The notes under the pieces were generated by a model, which worked only from the letters and a program-made list of their open reading frames with translations, searched no databases and was not told where the DNA came from. This document shows, piece by piece, positions 9,013 through 18,069 of a DNA stretch of 64,000 nt; the first letter of the stretch is position 1; each line of letters starts with the position of its first letter. Origin of the DNA: Methylomarinum vadi (lineage in GTDB: Bacteria; Pseudomonadota; Gammaproteobacteria; Methylococcales; Methylomonadaceae); NCBI RefSeq assembly GCF_000733935.1, contig NZ_JPON01000001.1, positions 3,856,623 through 3,920,622 of the forward strand. The letters run 5' to 3'. The translations under genes were made by a program, and so were the position numbers.

Positions 9013-9075
9013 GAACGGGCATCCAGAGTCATCGATGGTAAACTGAAATCGGCCCTACGTATTACCACGCTACTT

Positions 9076-9262
9076 CCTCAACCAGGGACGTATCGTCGAA
9101 ACCGGCTCGCCGGAAGATTTAGGCAGCCTGTAAAAATAACGTGATGCGCATTTTTCCATCCAACATTTTCAATAACTTACACACATCAAAATAGCCAAAT
9201 TTTGAATTATTAGAGGCTGCCTTTACGCCCGGCTCGCCAGCTTGCAGTTCGAGATCCAATAA
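9076..9262 (+). pseudogene. Remnant of an ABC exporter 3' end, split by a MITE
   Basis: 9076-9121 matches the ABC exporter gene near 5325-5370 (LNQGRIVETGSPEDL). After the MITE, 9222-9262 matches its last codons (YARLASLQFEIQ then stop). Sixteen bases present in the intact gene between the two parts are missing here. The copy differs at several positions, so it is an old paralogue or duplication rather than a recent one. Confidence 0.8.
9122..9221. mobile_element. MITE copy 1 (~100 bp, TIR GGCAGCCT/AGGCTGCC)
   Basis: A 100-bp AT-rich element with terminal inverted repeats GGCAGCCT and AGGCTGCC, flanked on both sides by TTTA. A copy of 97 bp with the same ends and interior is at 34987-35083. 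It has no coding capacity, so it would need a transposase supplied in trans. Confidence 0.85.
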
Positions 9263-9363
9263 GGCTGTGTTCGTTATTGGCGGTGTTTGAATATTAGGGG
9301 AACAGATTGGTAGGCTATGCGACCAGCAATAACTGGCTTGTTTGTAAGGGTAGGGGCAATAAA

Positions 9364-9388
9364 AAAGGCCGGCTGGAAGCCGGCCTTT
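9364..9388 (-). terminator. Rho-independent terminator of the 9423-11690 gene
   Basis: Perfect 10-bp stem AAAGGCCGGC / GCCGGCCTTT with loop TGGAA. Read on the minus strand the stem is followed by a run of T, as expected just past the stop codon of the minus-strand gene. Confidence 0.85.
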
Positions 9389-9422
9389 ATGTTTGATCCG
9401 AATACCGTCAGGTTTGAATGGA

Positions 9423-11690
9423 TCAGAAGGCGTTTTTGATCCGTATCAACTGGGTTTCGCCATTTGAATCGTCCACGCCATCATTGTCGTTAGCGAACAG
9501 CATGTCGCCATCGCGGGTTACCGCGAGACTTTCAATTTTCTCCAACACCATGCCGTTAGTCGCTTCCAGGTCCGGCAGTAAGTCTCGTACCAGCGTTTTG
9601 CCGAGCGTCTCGAATACCTCTCCTTCGGCTTTGAATATTACGCCGGCCAGAGAGAACTTATAGACTTTCTTGATGCGGGCATCGCTATTGGCCTGGTTAT
9701 CGCGTTCGACAACCGCAAACTCGCCATTACCCAAGGCGGTGATTTCGGACAAGCCGACCCAACCTTTGTTTGGGGATTGTCGAACGTCGAGCGGGTAATA
9801 AGCAAAACCCCAATCGCCAGTCACAGTGTCATAGCGCCCGATACGCACTTTACCGCCGTCCGTCGTGTTGTTGGGCTCCGGATCGCCTACCCATGCGCGT
9901 TGAAATGCCACGTAAAGGATCTCGTGTCCGCTTTCCATGACGGCAGCCACGCCTTCGAAACCAAAGCGGCGTTGCTTGGCATTGACGGCGGCAGGCAACT
10001 TGATCGTTTCGATAATGTCGCCATTGGCATGCGCATGCACCACAACGTTGTTGCTCGTGACTTCGCGATCGGGATCATCGACGGATCCGGCCCCTTCGGA
10101 GGCAATCCAAAAACTGCCGTCACCGCTGGCGCTGACGGCAATACCTTCGGGGTCCAGATCTACAGTCGAACCGTTGTCGGTCAGCACGATTTCATCGGTG
10201 ATAACGGCCGGATGCCGGCTCACGTCCATGGCATAAATACGGCTTTGTTGGAAAAAACTGTCATGGATGGTGTATATAACGTCGTCATTATTCGGATCGA
10301 TAGCGAAGCCCGATAATGCCGCCCATGGAATCGGCGTGCCGTCGTAGCGGTTAGCCGAGATGATGCTAGGATAGTCGGCTTCGCCGTTTTGCAGTTTATA
10401 GATAGTCAACGTGCCGCGGAATTTGTCGCCACGAGCGTCATTTTCGCTGGCCGAGATCAATAATCCGCGTTTTGGAATCGCTTTGATTCCTTCAGGGCCG
10501 ACACCGGCCGGTAAGGTTTGCACCAGCTCGACTTCCTCGTTTTTGCCTTTGACCTTATAAACGAAAACCACGCTGGAGCGTTCGGAGGCCACAAACAGAA
10601 AACGCTCGTTGCCGAAATCGCCAAATTCGACATTTTCCGGTTCGTTGCCTTTGTTTTCGGAGCGATTGTCCGGATAGTGGCCGGTACGGACGACTTGATG
10701 TTCCAGCATGTTAGCCGAGCTGTACAATACATCGCCAGCGGTATTAAAAATTGTCATGCCGCGACTGCCGCCATAAAGATCGCCCTCGTCCGCAGTGGCG
10801 AACTTGTCGTCGCTAATCCAGGTAATGCCGTCCGGTTCCCGGGGAACATCATACAAAGAACCAGTCAGGCTGATCAGTGCCGGATCCTCTTCAATTATAT
10901 CGATATCGGTCAAGTCGACTGTACCGGCGGGAAAAGAATTGATGACGTAACCCGTAGCCAGGTCAACCATGACGATATAATTGTTTTCTTGCATCGTGAC
11001 CACGGCGATGTTTTTGCCGTTGATGTCGACATATTCCGGTTCCGCATCGAAAGGAAACAAATCGGCCAGGCTATCAAGATTTACATAGCGTAAATTCCAG
11101 TTATCGGGAGCACCGACCAGATCGACGATTTGCAGAAACCCTGAAGGCGATTGCGGTGGGGCGCCATCTCCCAGGTCTTCATCCCGTTCGTTCTCGATAA
11201 CTACGGCCGCGTACCGACCATCGGGGCTAACCGCGACTGAATCCGGTTGACCGCCCAGATCGTGCGTTGCGACGATAATTTGGGTCTTGATATCGACCAC
11301 ATGCAGGTGACCGCTGGGGTTGGTGAAACTTTCTGAAGAATTCACCGCAACCAATGCATAGTCTCCCGCTACGGCAACAGAGGTTGGTTCGCCACCGACG
11401 TCAATCGCGCCGAGCGCTTTCGGCTTATTGGCTTGCTTGATGTCCACGAAACCGAGCTTGCCTGTTTCGCTATCGGTGTAAACCAATGTTTTTCCGTCTT
11501 CACTGACATCGACGATTTCCGCAACGGTTTCTTCGTTGATGTCGGTATTCAAATAGACGGGAAACGTTGCGATACGATTGAAAACTTTATCGTCTTTTCC
11601 GGCATGGCTAGTTTGTGGCGCCAGTGTGATCGAGGTGCTCAATATCAGTCCTGAAATGACTGATAGATAGGGCGGAGCGCAAATTTTCAT
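9423..11690 (-). CDS. Secreted beta-propeller protein with esterase-like/phytase-like C-terminal domain
   Basis: 755 aa from the ATG at 11690, which has a good AAGAAGG site; an in-frame GTG 9 bp upstream is less likely. Residues 1-30 are a signal peptide ending near SHAG. Residues ~40-430 are repeats of the choice-of-anchor/YVTN propeller type (GGEPTSVAVAGDYALVAV, GGQPDSVAVSPDGRYAAVVI). Residues ~440-755 resemble the 'esterase-like activity of phytase' domain (SGFAIDPNNDDVIYTIHDS, LDPEGIAVSASGDGSFWIAS, FEGVAAV). The promoter carries a Pho box, consistent with a role in phosphate scavenging; the enzymatic reaction itself is inferred, not shown. Confidence 0.85.
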   Translation of the reverse strand: MKICAPPYLSVISGLILSTSITLAPQTSHAGKDDKVFNRIATFPVYLNTDINEETVAEIVDVSEDGKTLVYTDSETGKLGFVDIKQANKPKALGAIDVGGEPTSVAVAGDYALVAVNSSESFTNPSGHLHVVDIKTQIIVATHDLGGQPDSVAVSPDGRYAAVVIENERDEDLGDGAPPQSPSGFLQIVDLVGAPDNWNLRYVNLDSLADLFPFDAEPEYVDINGKNIAVVTMQENNYIVMVDLATGYVINSFPAGTVDLTDIDIIEEDPALISLTGSLYDVPREPDGITWISDDKFATADEGDLYGGSRGMTIFNTAGDVLYSSANMLEHQVVRTGHYPDNRSENKGNEPENVEFGDFGNERFLFVASERSSVVFVYKVKGKNEEVELVQTLPAGVGPEGIKAIPKRGLLISASENDARGDKFRGTLTIYKLQNGEADYPSIISANRYDGTPIPWAALSGFAIDPNNDDVIYTIHDSFFQQSRIYAMDVSRHPAVITDEIVLTDNGSTVDLDPEGIAVSASGDGSFWIASEGAGSVDDPDREVTSNNVVVHAHANGDIIETIKLPAAVNAKQRRFGFEGVAAVMESGHEILYVAFQRAWVGDPEPNNTTDGGKVRIGRYDTVTGDWGFAYYPLDVRQSPNKGWVGLSEITALGNGEFAVVERDNQANSDARIKKVYKFSLAGVIFKAEGEVFETLGKTLVRDLLPDLEATNGMVLEKIESLAVTRDGDMLFANDNDGVDDSNGETQLIRIKNAF

Positions 11691-11754
11691 TAAAACCACC
11701 TTCTTTGGTAACTAAGGGAATGGGAATAAAACATGTTGTCCGATAAAAACAGGC

Positions 11755-11788
11755 ATCTTACTTAAGCAACATGACAGTTTAATGACTG
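11755..11788 (-). promoter_or_regulatory. Pho box and -10 element of the propeller/phytase-like gene
   Basis: On the minus strand 11788-11771 reads CAGTCATTAAACTGTCAT, matching 16 of 18 positions of the E. coli PhoB consensus (two CTGTCA-type repeats 11 bp apart). Ten bases further is TAAGAT (11760-11755), a -10-like hexamer at the spacing usual for PhoB-activated promoters. The start codon is about 65 bp downstream. The same bases also form a perfect 9-bp inverted repeat (11770-11778 with 11785-11793). Confidence 0.75.
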
Positions 11789-12007
11789 TCATGAACAGAT
11801 ACCGCAAGGGCAAAGAAAGGTGGTGCGACTCGAGGTCAATCGCTATTGCGATGCGAAGTGGATGATTATCCGAGGCTATGTTGTGCGGAAATTCTCAATC
11901 GAATCGGTATTTCTGTATTACAAAGGGGAGGGCCAACATTGAACTCAATCAATCATCGACTTTATAAGACTTGGAATCGAAAGGCTGTTTTTAAAATACC
12001 TTGAACT

Positions 12008-12575
12008 AAACAACCACCCGCTCAAGCGGGTGGGTTCCAATAACGGACTGAAAGTCCGGATACGCGTCGACTAAACGACGCGTCTTAGTCGGGCTCCATC
12101 TTGAAATTATCGTTTGGATTAGGTTCAAAGTGATGCTCCAAATATTGCTTTATCATCTCATCAGTCATTTGCCCCACTGTGGCGCAAAAATAACCGCGGG
12201 CTCAAAAATGTCGACCCCAATATCGCTTTTTCAAGTGCGGGAACTCTTCGAACAGATAGCTCGAAGTTCGTCCCTTGATTCGCCTCATGATTTCGCTTGG
12301 GGCCATAGTCGGCGGCGCACTCACCAAAATGTGCACATGATCTTTGCTCACGACACCTTTGATAATCCGTATCTCAAAGGCTTCGCATGTCTGCCGCACC
12401 AAGTCTCTCACTCGTTCGGCTATTTCATCCTTCAGCACTTTATAACGATACTTCGTAACCCAAACAAAATGATACTCAATTTGGTAAACCGTATGGCTGC
12501 CGTATCTATAGTCCATCGCCACCTCCTTGGGCAAATTATCGCAGCTAAAGCTGACCGGCTAAAGCCGGTGGTTTA
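12008..12575. mobile_element. IS200-type insertion sequence, inactivated
   Basis: A tnpA-only element of about 570 bp. The ends carry the subterminal hairpins expected of this family: CCACCCGCT/AGCGGGTGG near 12014-12034 and CCGGCTAAAGCCGG at 12554-12567. No tnpB is present. Exact ends cannot be fixed because these elements make no target duplication. Confidence 0.8.
12085..12516 (-). pseudogene. tnpA: IS200/IS605 TnpA transposase with premature stop
   Basis: The ATG at 12516 has an AAGGAGGTG site. The frame reads MDYRYGSHTVYQIEYHFVWV and the HUH motif DHVHILVS. At RYWGRHF it meets TGA, then continues in the same frame as ARGYFCATVGQMTDEMIKQY and on to TAA at 12085. TnpA proteins have HFWARGYF here, so TGG has become TGA. 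The catalytic Tyr of the QYLEHH helix lies beyond the stop, so the product made would be inactive. Confidence 0.88.
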
Positions 12576-12746
12576 AACCTTATGATGGATAATCAACTGC
12601 TTTCTGCAATGGGATCAGGTAAATCGTGCGGATGAACCGAATTGTTAAACAGGCCTTTTTTCACTCGCAAATGAATAACGTGACTCAATAGACAAACTAA
12701 ATGCCAGAACTGTACAAAAGTACAATAGACCTATCCCGATGAGAAG

Positions 12747-12774
12747 ATTATGGTTTGACAATCAATACCATAAT
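12747..12774. promoter_or_regulatory. Inverted repeat upstream of the subtilase gene
   Basis: ATTATGGT and ACCATAAT, 8 bp each with a 12-bp spacer that contains TTGACA. It lies about 75 bp before the protease start, so it may be an operator over the promoter. No regulator is assigned. Confidence 0.4.
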
Positions 12775-12847
12775 TTCACAAATATGTTTTTTTCATTGAG
12801 TTCAAGAGATGGGAAAAGCCCTCGGACAATAAAAAGGGGACGGTGCG

Positions 12848-15835
12848 ATGAAGTTCAAAGTAGGTCTAGGTTTGACGCTCATAATCGCGTTTTTTAGCGT
12901 AAGTTTCCAAACTGCGGCGCGTAACGCTGTTGTCTCAGCCACCAATAAAACCAAATTACAGGCGTTAGCCAAACAACTTAAGGAACGAAGCGACATTGAT
13001 TATCAAAAAGTAAGGGAAGCGGCAAAACTCATGGGCATACCCGTCAGACAAGAATTACCCAACGGCAAGGTGTTGGAATTCCAGCGGATATCGCCTGCAA
13101 CCGGTCCCGCTTTTTACATCACGAACAATATTGACGCCGCGGATACCGTTTCAACCGACGAGGTGTGGCCGGGGGGCTCTGCCGGTCTCAATCTCGAAGG
13201 TACGGGCATGACCGTGGGCGAATGGGATGCCGGTGCTGTTCAAGCGGATCACTGGGATCTTTACCCGCGCGTCACGCAGAAAGATGGCGCCACGACAATC
13301 AGCGATCATTCGACCCACGTTGCCGGGACTTTGATTGCTTCTGGCGAAGTATTGGATCCAAGAGTTAAAGGAATGGCTTACGCCGCTCAACTCGATGCTT
13401 GGGATTGGAATTTCGACAGTTCGGAAATGGCGGGTGCGGCTGCCGGCGGATTATTGCTTTCCAACCATTCTTATGGCATTGCCGCAGGCTGGATATATTT
13501 AGGCGGCGCTGCCCCGGACGAATGGTGGTGGATCGGCGGCACGGGCACCGAGGATCCTAATTTCGGCTATTACGATAGCCAAGCTCAATTATGGGACCAG
13601 ATTGCATTTGATGCGCCTTACTATTTGATCGTGAAGGCTGCCGGTAACGACCGTTGGGATACGGGGCCTGCAGCCGGCGAGGAATATACGGTGATCGATC
13701 AGGACGGCAATACTCTTGGTACTTCTACTGAGCAAAGAGAGCCGGATTGCGCTCCGGCCGGCTATGATTGCTTGCCTACCCACAGCGTCGCGAAAAACAT
13801 TTTAACGGTGGGTGCGGTTGACGACCTTGTCGACGGCTATCTGCCTTTAGCCGGGGCCTCGCAGGTTTCCATGCTTCCTTTTAGCAGTTGGGGCCCTACC
13901 GACGACGGTCGCATCAAGCCCGATGTAGTCGGGAACGGTTGGTTGTTGCTTTCGACATATCCCTCAAATACTTATGCCGCCGCGATCGGCACTTCGATGG
14001 CCGCCCCCAACGTCACGGGATCGTTGCTCTTGCTCCAGGAGCATTATGAAGATATTCACGGTGCCGGCAACTTCATGCGCAGCGCGACACTCAAGGCGCT
14101 GGCCATTCATACGGCCGATGAGGCGGGGGACGCCGATGGCCCGGATTACGCCTTTGGATGGGGCCTGTTGAACACCAAAACTGCTGCTAAAGTGATTTCC
14201 GAGGACGGCGTAAGCAATCCCAATTACAGGATCATTGAAGGAAGTCTCGCTAACGGGATTACCGACACTTTTCAGATCGATGTTAGCGAAGATGATTCTC
14301 TGATAACCGCGACGCTGGTTTGGACGGATCCTCCCGGCACGCCGGCCGCGCCGGCATTGGATCCTTCCGATCTCATGTTAGTCAATGATTTGGATCTACG
14401 AATCATAAGGGGACCTTCAACCTATCTACCCTGGGTGTTGGATCCCGCTAACCCCGCCGCGGCTGCGACCAACGGCGACAATTTTCGGGACAATGTTGAG
14501 CAGGTGGAGATCGCAAGCGCCGGGACGGGTACGTATACACTTGAAGTCAGCCATAAAAGCACCTTGCAAAATGGTCCTCAGAATTATTCTCTTATCATCA
14601 GTGTTATACCCGCTCCGCCTAACGGATCGTCTCTGTTCATCGATGAAGATTTCTCCGGCGGTCTACCTGCCGGCTGGTCGGTGGAAACCGCCGGCGGCGT
14701 TAGCTGGGAGGTCGCGGCACCGGTTCCGGGAGATCCATGGTTGGATAAATTGACTGGAGGTAGCGGCCAATTCGCTATGGCGAACGCCAGTTCATACAAT
14801 TTATACACTACCTCGTTGGTGACCCACTCGTTGGATCTCTCTGCCGCGACGGGAGTGGCTTTGCGCTTCAACAGCTACTTTAGCTTTTATTTATTAGAAT
14901 CGATCAATGTCGATGTCAGCACCAATGGCGGAACGAGCTGGAATAACGTGTGGTCGTTTCAAGGCTTTGCAATTCCAACTATAGTCAGCCTGGATATTAC
15001 CGGGGCCGCCGCCGGTCACGCCGACGTCAAGCTAAGGTTTCGTTATGATAATTCGGCTTTATCGGATTACGCCTATCTTTGGCAGATCGACAACGTGCAG
15101 TTGGAGGCCTATGGGATAGCGCCGCCTCCTCCGGCCGACCCGCCTGGGCCGGCATCGAACCCGTCTCCGGCAAATGGAAGCAACGGCATAGGGGTTAATT
15201 CAAATGTGACATGGTCTGCCGGATCCCTGACTACCTCTCATGATATATATTTTGGCACCGACAGCACGCCAGACGCCAGCGAGTACCAAGGAAACCAGGT
15301 TGGCACCTCATTCGTCCCTGGGACCCTCGCCTATTCGACCACTTATTATTGGAGGGTCGATGAAATCAATGAAAATGGGACGACTACAGGGGCGACTTGG
15401 AGCTTTACCACCGAGGCGGCTCCATCGGCAAATACAGCGCCCACGGCTTCGTTCGATTATTTGTGCAAAAAAACGGTTTGTACCTTTACCGATGCGAGTA
15501 CGGATCCGGACCTGGGCGATGCTATTCAACAATGGAGTTGGGATTTTGGGGATGGGAGTTCGTCGACAGAACAAAACCCGACACACACTTATCCTGCAAC
15601 CGGCGTTGCCTATACAGTGTCCCTAACAGTCAGGGATAATAGCGGATCTGAAAATTCTGCGAACGCGGCATTGACTCTGAGTAACAAAAATAAGCCCGTG
15701 AATGGATCGAGTGGAAGCTCAGGTGGGGGCGATTCAGGTACAGTTGCGGCGGAAAAAGGCCGAAATAAATGTGGAGACGGGATTGATAATGACGGCGATG
15801 GACTGATTGACGGAGCGGATCCCGATTGCCAATGA
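12848..15835 (+). CDS. Secreted subtilisin-like serine protease (S8) with PKD domain
   Basis: 995 aa with a signal peptide (residues 1-24). The S8 triad is Asp in TVGEWDAGAV (~128), His in SDHSTHVAGTLIA (~157) and Ser in GTSMAAPNV (~383). After the catalytic domain come a pro-protein-convertase/CUB-like region (~450-580), a jelly-roll-like segment with LFIDEDFSGGLPAGW (~595-750), an Fn3-like domain (~760-860) and a PKD domain (TASFDYLCKKTVCTFTDAST through WSWDFGDGSS). The C-terminus is CGDGIDNDGDGLIDGADPDC, an acidic, possibly calcium-binding tail. It is likely exported and degrades extracellular protein. It stands alone. Confidence 0.9.
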   Translation: MKFKVGLGLTLIIAFFSVSFQTAARNAVVSATNKTKLQALAKQLKERSDIDYQKVREAAKLMGIPVRQELPNGKVLEFQRISPATGPAFYITNNIDAADTVSTDEVWPGGSAGLNLEGTGMTVGEWDAGAVQADHWDLYPRVTQKDGATTISDHSTHVAGTLIASGEVLDPRVKGMAYAAQLDAWDWNFDSSEMAGAAAGGLLLSNHSYGIAAGWIYLGGAAPDEWWWIGGTGTEDPNFGYYDSQAQLWDQIAFDAPYYLIVKAAGNDRWDTGPAAGEEYTVIDQDGNTLGTSTEQREPDCAPAGYDCLPTHSVAKNILTVGAVDDLVDGYLPLAGASQVSMLPFSSWGPTDDGRIKPDVVGNGWLLLSTYPSNTYAAAIGTSMAAPNVTGSLLLLQEHYEDIHGAGNFMRSATLKALAIHTADEAGDADGPDYAFGWGLLNTKTAAKVISEDGVSNPNYRIIEGSLANGITDTFQIDVSEDDSLITATLVWTDPPGTPAAPALDPSDLMLVNDLDLRIIRGPSTYLPWVLDPANPAAAATNGDNFRDNVEQVEIASAGTGTYTLEVSHKSTLQNGPQNYSLIISVIPAPPNGSSLFIDEDFSGGLPAGWSVETAGGVSWEVAAPVPGDPWLDKLTGGSGQFAMANASSYNLYTTSLVTHSLDLSAATGVALRFNSYFSFYLLESINVDVSTNGGTSWNNVWSFQGFAIPTIVSLDITGAAAGHADVKLRFRYDNSALSDYAYLWQIDNVQLEAYGIAPPPPADPPGPASNPSPANGSNGIGVNSNVTWSAGSLTTSHDIYFGTDSTPDASEYQGNQVGTSFVPGTLAYSTTYYWRVDEINENGTTTGATWSFTTEAAPSANTAPTASFDYLCKKTVCTFTDASTDPDLGDAIQQWSWDFGDGSSSTEQNPTHTYPATGVAYTVSLTVRDNSGSENSANAALTLSNKNKPVNGSSGSSGGGDSGTVAAEKGRNKCGDGIDNDGDGLIDGADPDCQ

Positions 15836-15969
15836 GTACTAAGGAACTTGATTTCGACAGCGAATTAATTCCATCAGTATGCAAGATGGCGTATCCTTCG
15901 TAGATTAAAATTCGGCGTCAAATTGGATGGTCGCCGAATCAAAATCGAGTAACAAGGAAGATGTCATAA

Positions 15970-16046
15970 TGGCGCGCCCGAGAGGATTCGAACCTCTGGC
16001 CTCAGCCTCCGGAGGGCTGCGCTCTATCCAGCTGAGCTACGGGCGC
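15970..16046 (-). tRNA. tRNA-Arg (anticodon CCG)
   Basis: 77 nt including encoded CCA. The acceptor stem is GCGCCCG/CGGGCGC and the anticodon stem CAGCC/GGCTG with loop CTCCGGA, giving CCG. T-arm GGTTCGAATCC is canonical. Confidence 0.95.
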
Positions 16047-16097
16047 TAAAAGAAATGAAGGACAATTATACTGGATTTTCGGGAAATGTGCTTGGGC

Positions 16098-16147
16098 ATT
16101 TACCCTCCAGCCGAAAGGCCGACAATGATAATCTCTGGAGGGTAAAT
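16098..16147. repeat. 13-bp perfect inverted repeat between pyrF and tRNA-Arg
   Basis: ATTTACCCTCCAG (16098-16110) and CTGGAGGGTAAAT (16135-16147) flank a 24-base loop with its own small hairpin CCGAAAGG. It lies just past the pyrF stop and could end transcription, but no T-run follows on the minus strand. Confidence 0.6.
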
Positions 16148-16177
16148 ATTCAAGGCAGGGCGATTAAAAAAAGGGCC

Positions 16178-16900
16178 TTAAAATACCGATAGAATCTGCG
16201 CCTGAATCTTTTCCGCCATTTCCTTGCGATTTGCGGCATCCCGGATCGGCCGGCCGACGACGATGTAATCGGCGCCGTTCTGGAAGGCCTGCTCGACGCT
16301 GACGACGCGTTTCTGGTCGTCGTCCTCGCGGTTGTCCACCGGTCTGACGCCCGGCGTGATGACCAACAAGCGGTTATCGAGTTCTTTACGGATCATCGCC
16401 ACTTCCAAGCCGGAAGAAACGATGCCGTCGCAGCCGATCTGCAAGGCGCGTTTGGCGCGTGACAGCACCAATTCCTTGATGTCGCATTGAAAACCCAGAT
16501 CGTCCAAGTCGCCGCGGTCCAGGCTGGTCAACGCGGTGACCGCTAAGACTTTCAAATTGCCTTTTTCCTTGGCTGCGGCTTCCATGATGGAATCGTTACC
16601 GTGGATCGTGGCCAGATCGACGCCTTTCAGGCTCAGCGCGCGAATCGCCCGGCCGACCGTCGCCGGAATATCGAAAAATTTTAAATCGACGAAGACTTTT
16701 TTATTGCGTTGCTTCAACCACTCGATGAAAGCAAAATAATCGCCGGACATGAATAATTCCATACCGACCTTGTAGAAGACGACCGAATCGCCCAGTTCTT
16801 CGACCAATGCTTGTGCTTCGGGGATGCTGGGCACGTCCAGCGCCATGATTAAACGTTCGCGTACGGGGATGGGTTTATTCGAGATAAATGAGTCTGTCAT
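16178..16900 (-). CDS. pyrF: Orotidine 5'-phosphate decarboxylase
   Basis: 240 aa from the ATG at 16900 (MTDSFISNKPIPV); an in-frame GTG start would add 13 unlikely residues. MALDVPSIPEAQALVEEL, the catalytic FVDLKFFDIPATVG (Asp-x-Lys-x-x-Asp) and the phosphate-binding ITPGVRP and YIVVGRPI segments are all present. It catalyses the last step of UMP synthesis in the cytoplasm. It is monocistronic here, divergent from the AEC permease gene. Confidence 0.95.
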   Translation of the reverse strand: MTDSFISNKPIPVRERLIMALDVPSIPEAQALVEELGDSVVFYKVGMELFMSGDYFAFIEWLKQRNKKVFVDLKFFDIPATVGRAIRALSLKGVDLATIHGNDSIMEAAAKEKGNLKVLAVTALTSLDRGDLDDLGFQCDIKELVLSRAKRALQIGCDGIVSSGLEVAMIRKELDNRLLVITPGVRPVDNREDDDQKRVVSVEQAFQNGADYIVVGRPIRDAANRKEMAEKIQAQILSVF

Positions 16901-17000
16901 GTCCGATAGATTGTGATGAAGTTTGATAAAGGTAGACACAAGGCTTTAAAGCCTGAGCTGTCGTACACGCTAAAGCTTTGTACGATCTACGCGCGCAGTT

Positions 17001-17073
17001 GTAGGATGTGCTGAACAAAGTGAAGCGCATCGGACGCGGATGATGCGCATCGCATTCGCTCAGCACATCCTAC
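17001..17073. repeat. REPIN-like palindromic element
   Basis: GTAGGATGTGCTGA (17001-17014) and TCAGCACATCCTAC (17060-17073) are perfect 14-bp inverted repeats. Nested inside them are GCGCATC and GATGCGC. The element occupies the space between the divergent pyrF and AEC permease genes. Confidence 0.75.
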
Positions 17074-17157
17074 GGGATTTTTGCGACACGTCCATATTAC
17101 CGTAACTCGATTTGATCGTGAATGGTAAAATGCGCGATCACCACAACGAATCGCTAC

Positions 17158-18069
17158 ATGAGTACGAATCTAATACAAATGGCATTGATCATGGCCTGCG
17201 GAGCCGGCTGGCGATTGTTGTCGCCCGGCGGCTTGTCGGCCGATCATGCGCGCAAGGTGCTGACTACCGTCGTTTATTATCTCTTCCTGCCGGCGATGGT
17301 GTTGGAAGTGCTGTGGTCGGCGGACATCGGTCTGCAGTCGATCGAATTCAGCGCTTTCGGCATCAGCGCGATCGTCTTCGGTTTGTTGATTACCTGGGCC
17401 GTGACCACGCTGTTCAAATTCAACAATCCACAGAAAGGGGCTTTGCTACTGGCATCCTCGTTCCCCAACGTGACTTATCTGGGTTTGCCTGTGCTGGAGC
17501 AGACTTTCGGTCGCTGGGCCAGGTCGGTCGCCATTCAACTGGACTATTTTGCCGCAGGACCGTTGTTGTTCACGATCGGCATCATGATCGCCCGTCATTA
17601 TGGGCAGGATGACGATAAGCCGAAATTCATCCTGTCGTTTCTGACCACGCCGCCTTTTTGCGCCGCGATTCTGGCCGTCCTGTTGAATGTCAATGACGTT
17701 CCCGCACCGGATTGGTTGTTGGGCATGTTGTTGAAATTATCGGCGGCGGTGGTGCCGCTGATGTTGTTTTCGTTGGGTTTGGCATTGCGATGGGATTCGG
17801 TCAGATGGCGCAATGCGCCCTACATCGTACCGGTCGTCGTCATCAGGCTGTTGTTGATGCCTTTGCTACTGATCTATTTAGCGCAATTTCTGACCATGGA
17901 CGATCAATACCGCGCCGCGGCAATCCTGGATTTGGCCATGCCCAGCATGGTGTTGGGCATCGTTTTCTGCGACCGCTACCGACTCGATAGTTCCCTGTAT
18001 GCGATGGCGGTGACGGTGACGACGTTGCTCAGTTTATTGACCCTTCCTTTTTGGTACCAAATGTTATGA
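17158..18069 (+). CDS. AEC family (auxin efflux carrier-type) permease
   Basis: 303 aa from MSTNLIQMALIM. About ten hydrophobic helices arranged in two halves, with the family's FPNVTYLGLPVLEQTFG segment in the middle (the N-[IV]-x-F/Y-[LM]-G-x-P type motif). Bacterial members export or import small organic anions and amino acids; the substrate is unknown. The stop overlaps the start of the cinA homologue by 4 bp (ATGA), so the two are translationally coupled, and uup follows in the same operon. Confidence 0.85.
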   Translation: MSTNLIQMALIMACGAGWRLLSPGGLSADHARKVLTTVVYYLFLPAMVLEVLWSADIGLQSIEFSAFGISAIVFGLLITWAVTTLFKFNNPQKGALLLASSFPNVTYLGLPVLEQTFGRWARSVAIQLDYFAAGPLLFTIGIMIARHYGQDDDKPKFILSFLTTPPFCAAILAVLLNVNDVPAPDWLLGMLLKLSAAVVPLMLFSLGLALRWDSVRWRNAPYIVPVVVIRLLLMPLLLIYLAQFLTMDDQYRAAAILDLAMPSMVLGIVFCDRYRLDSSLYAMAVTVTTLLSLLTLPFWYQML

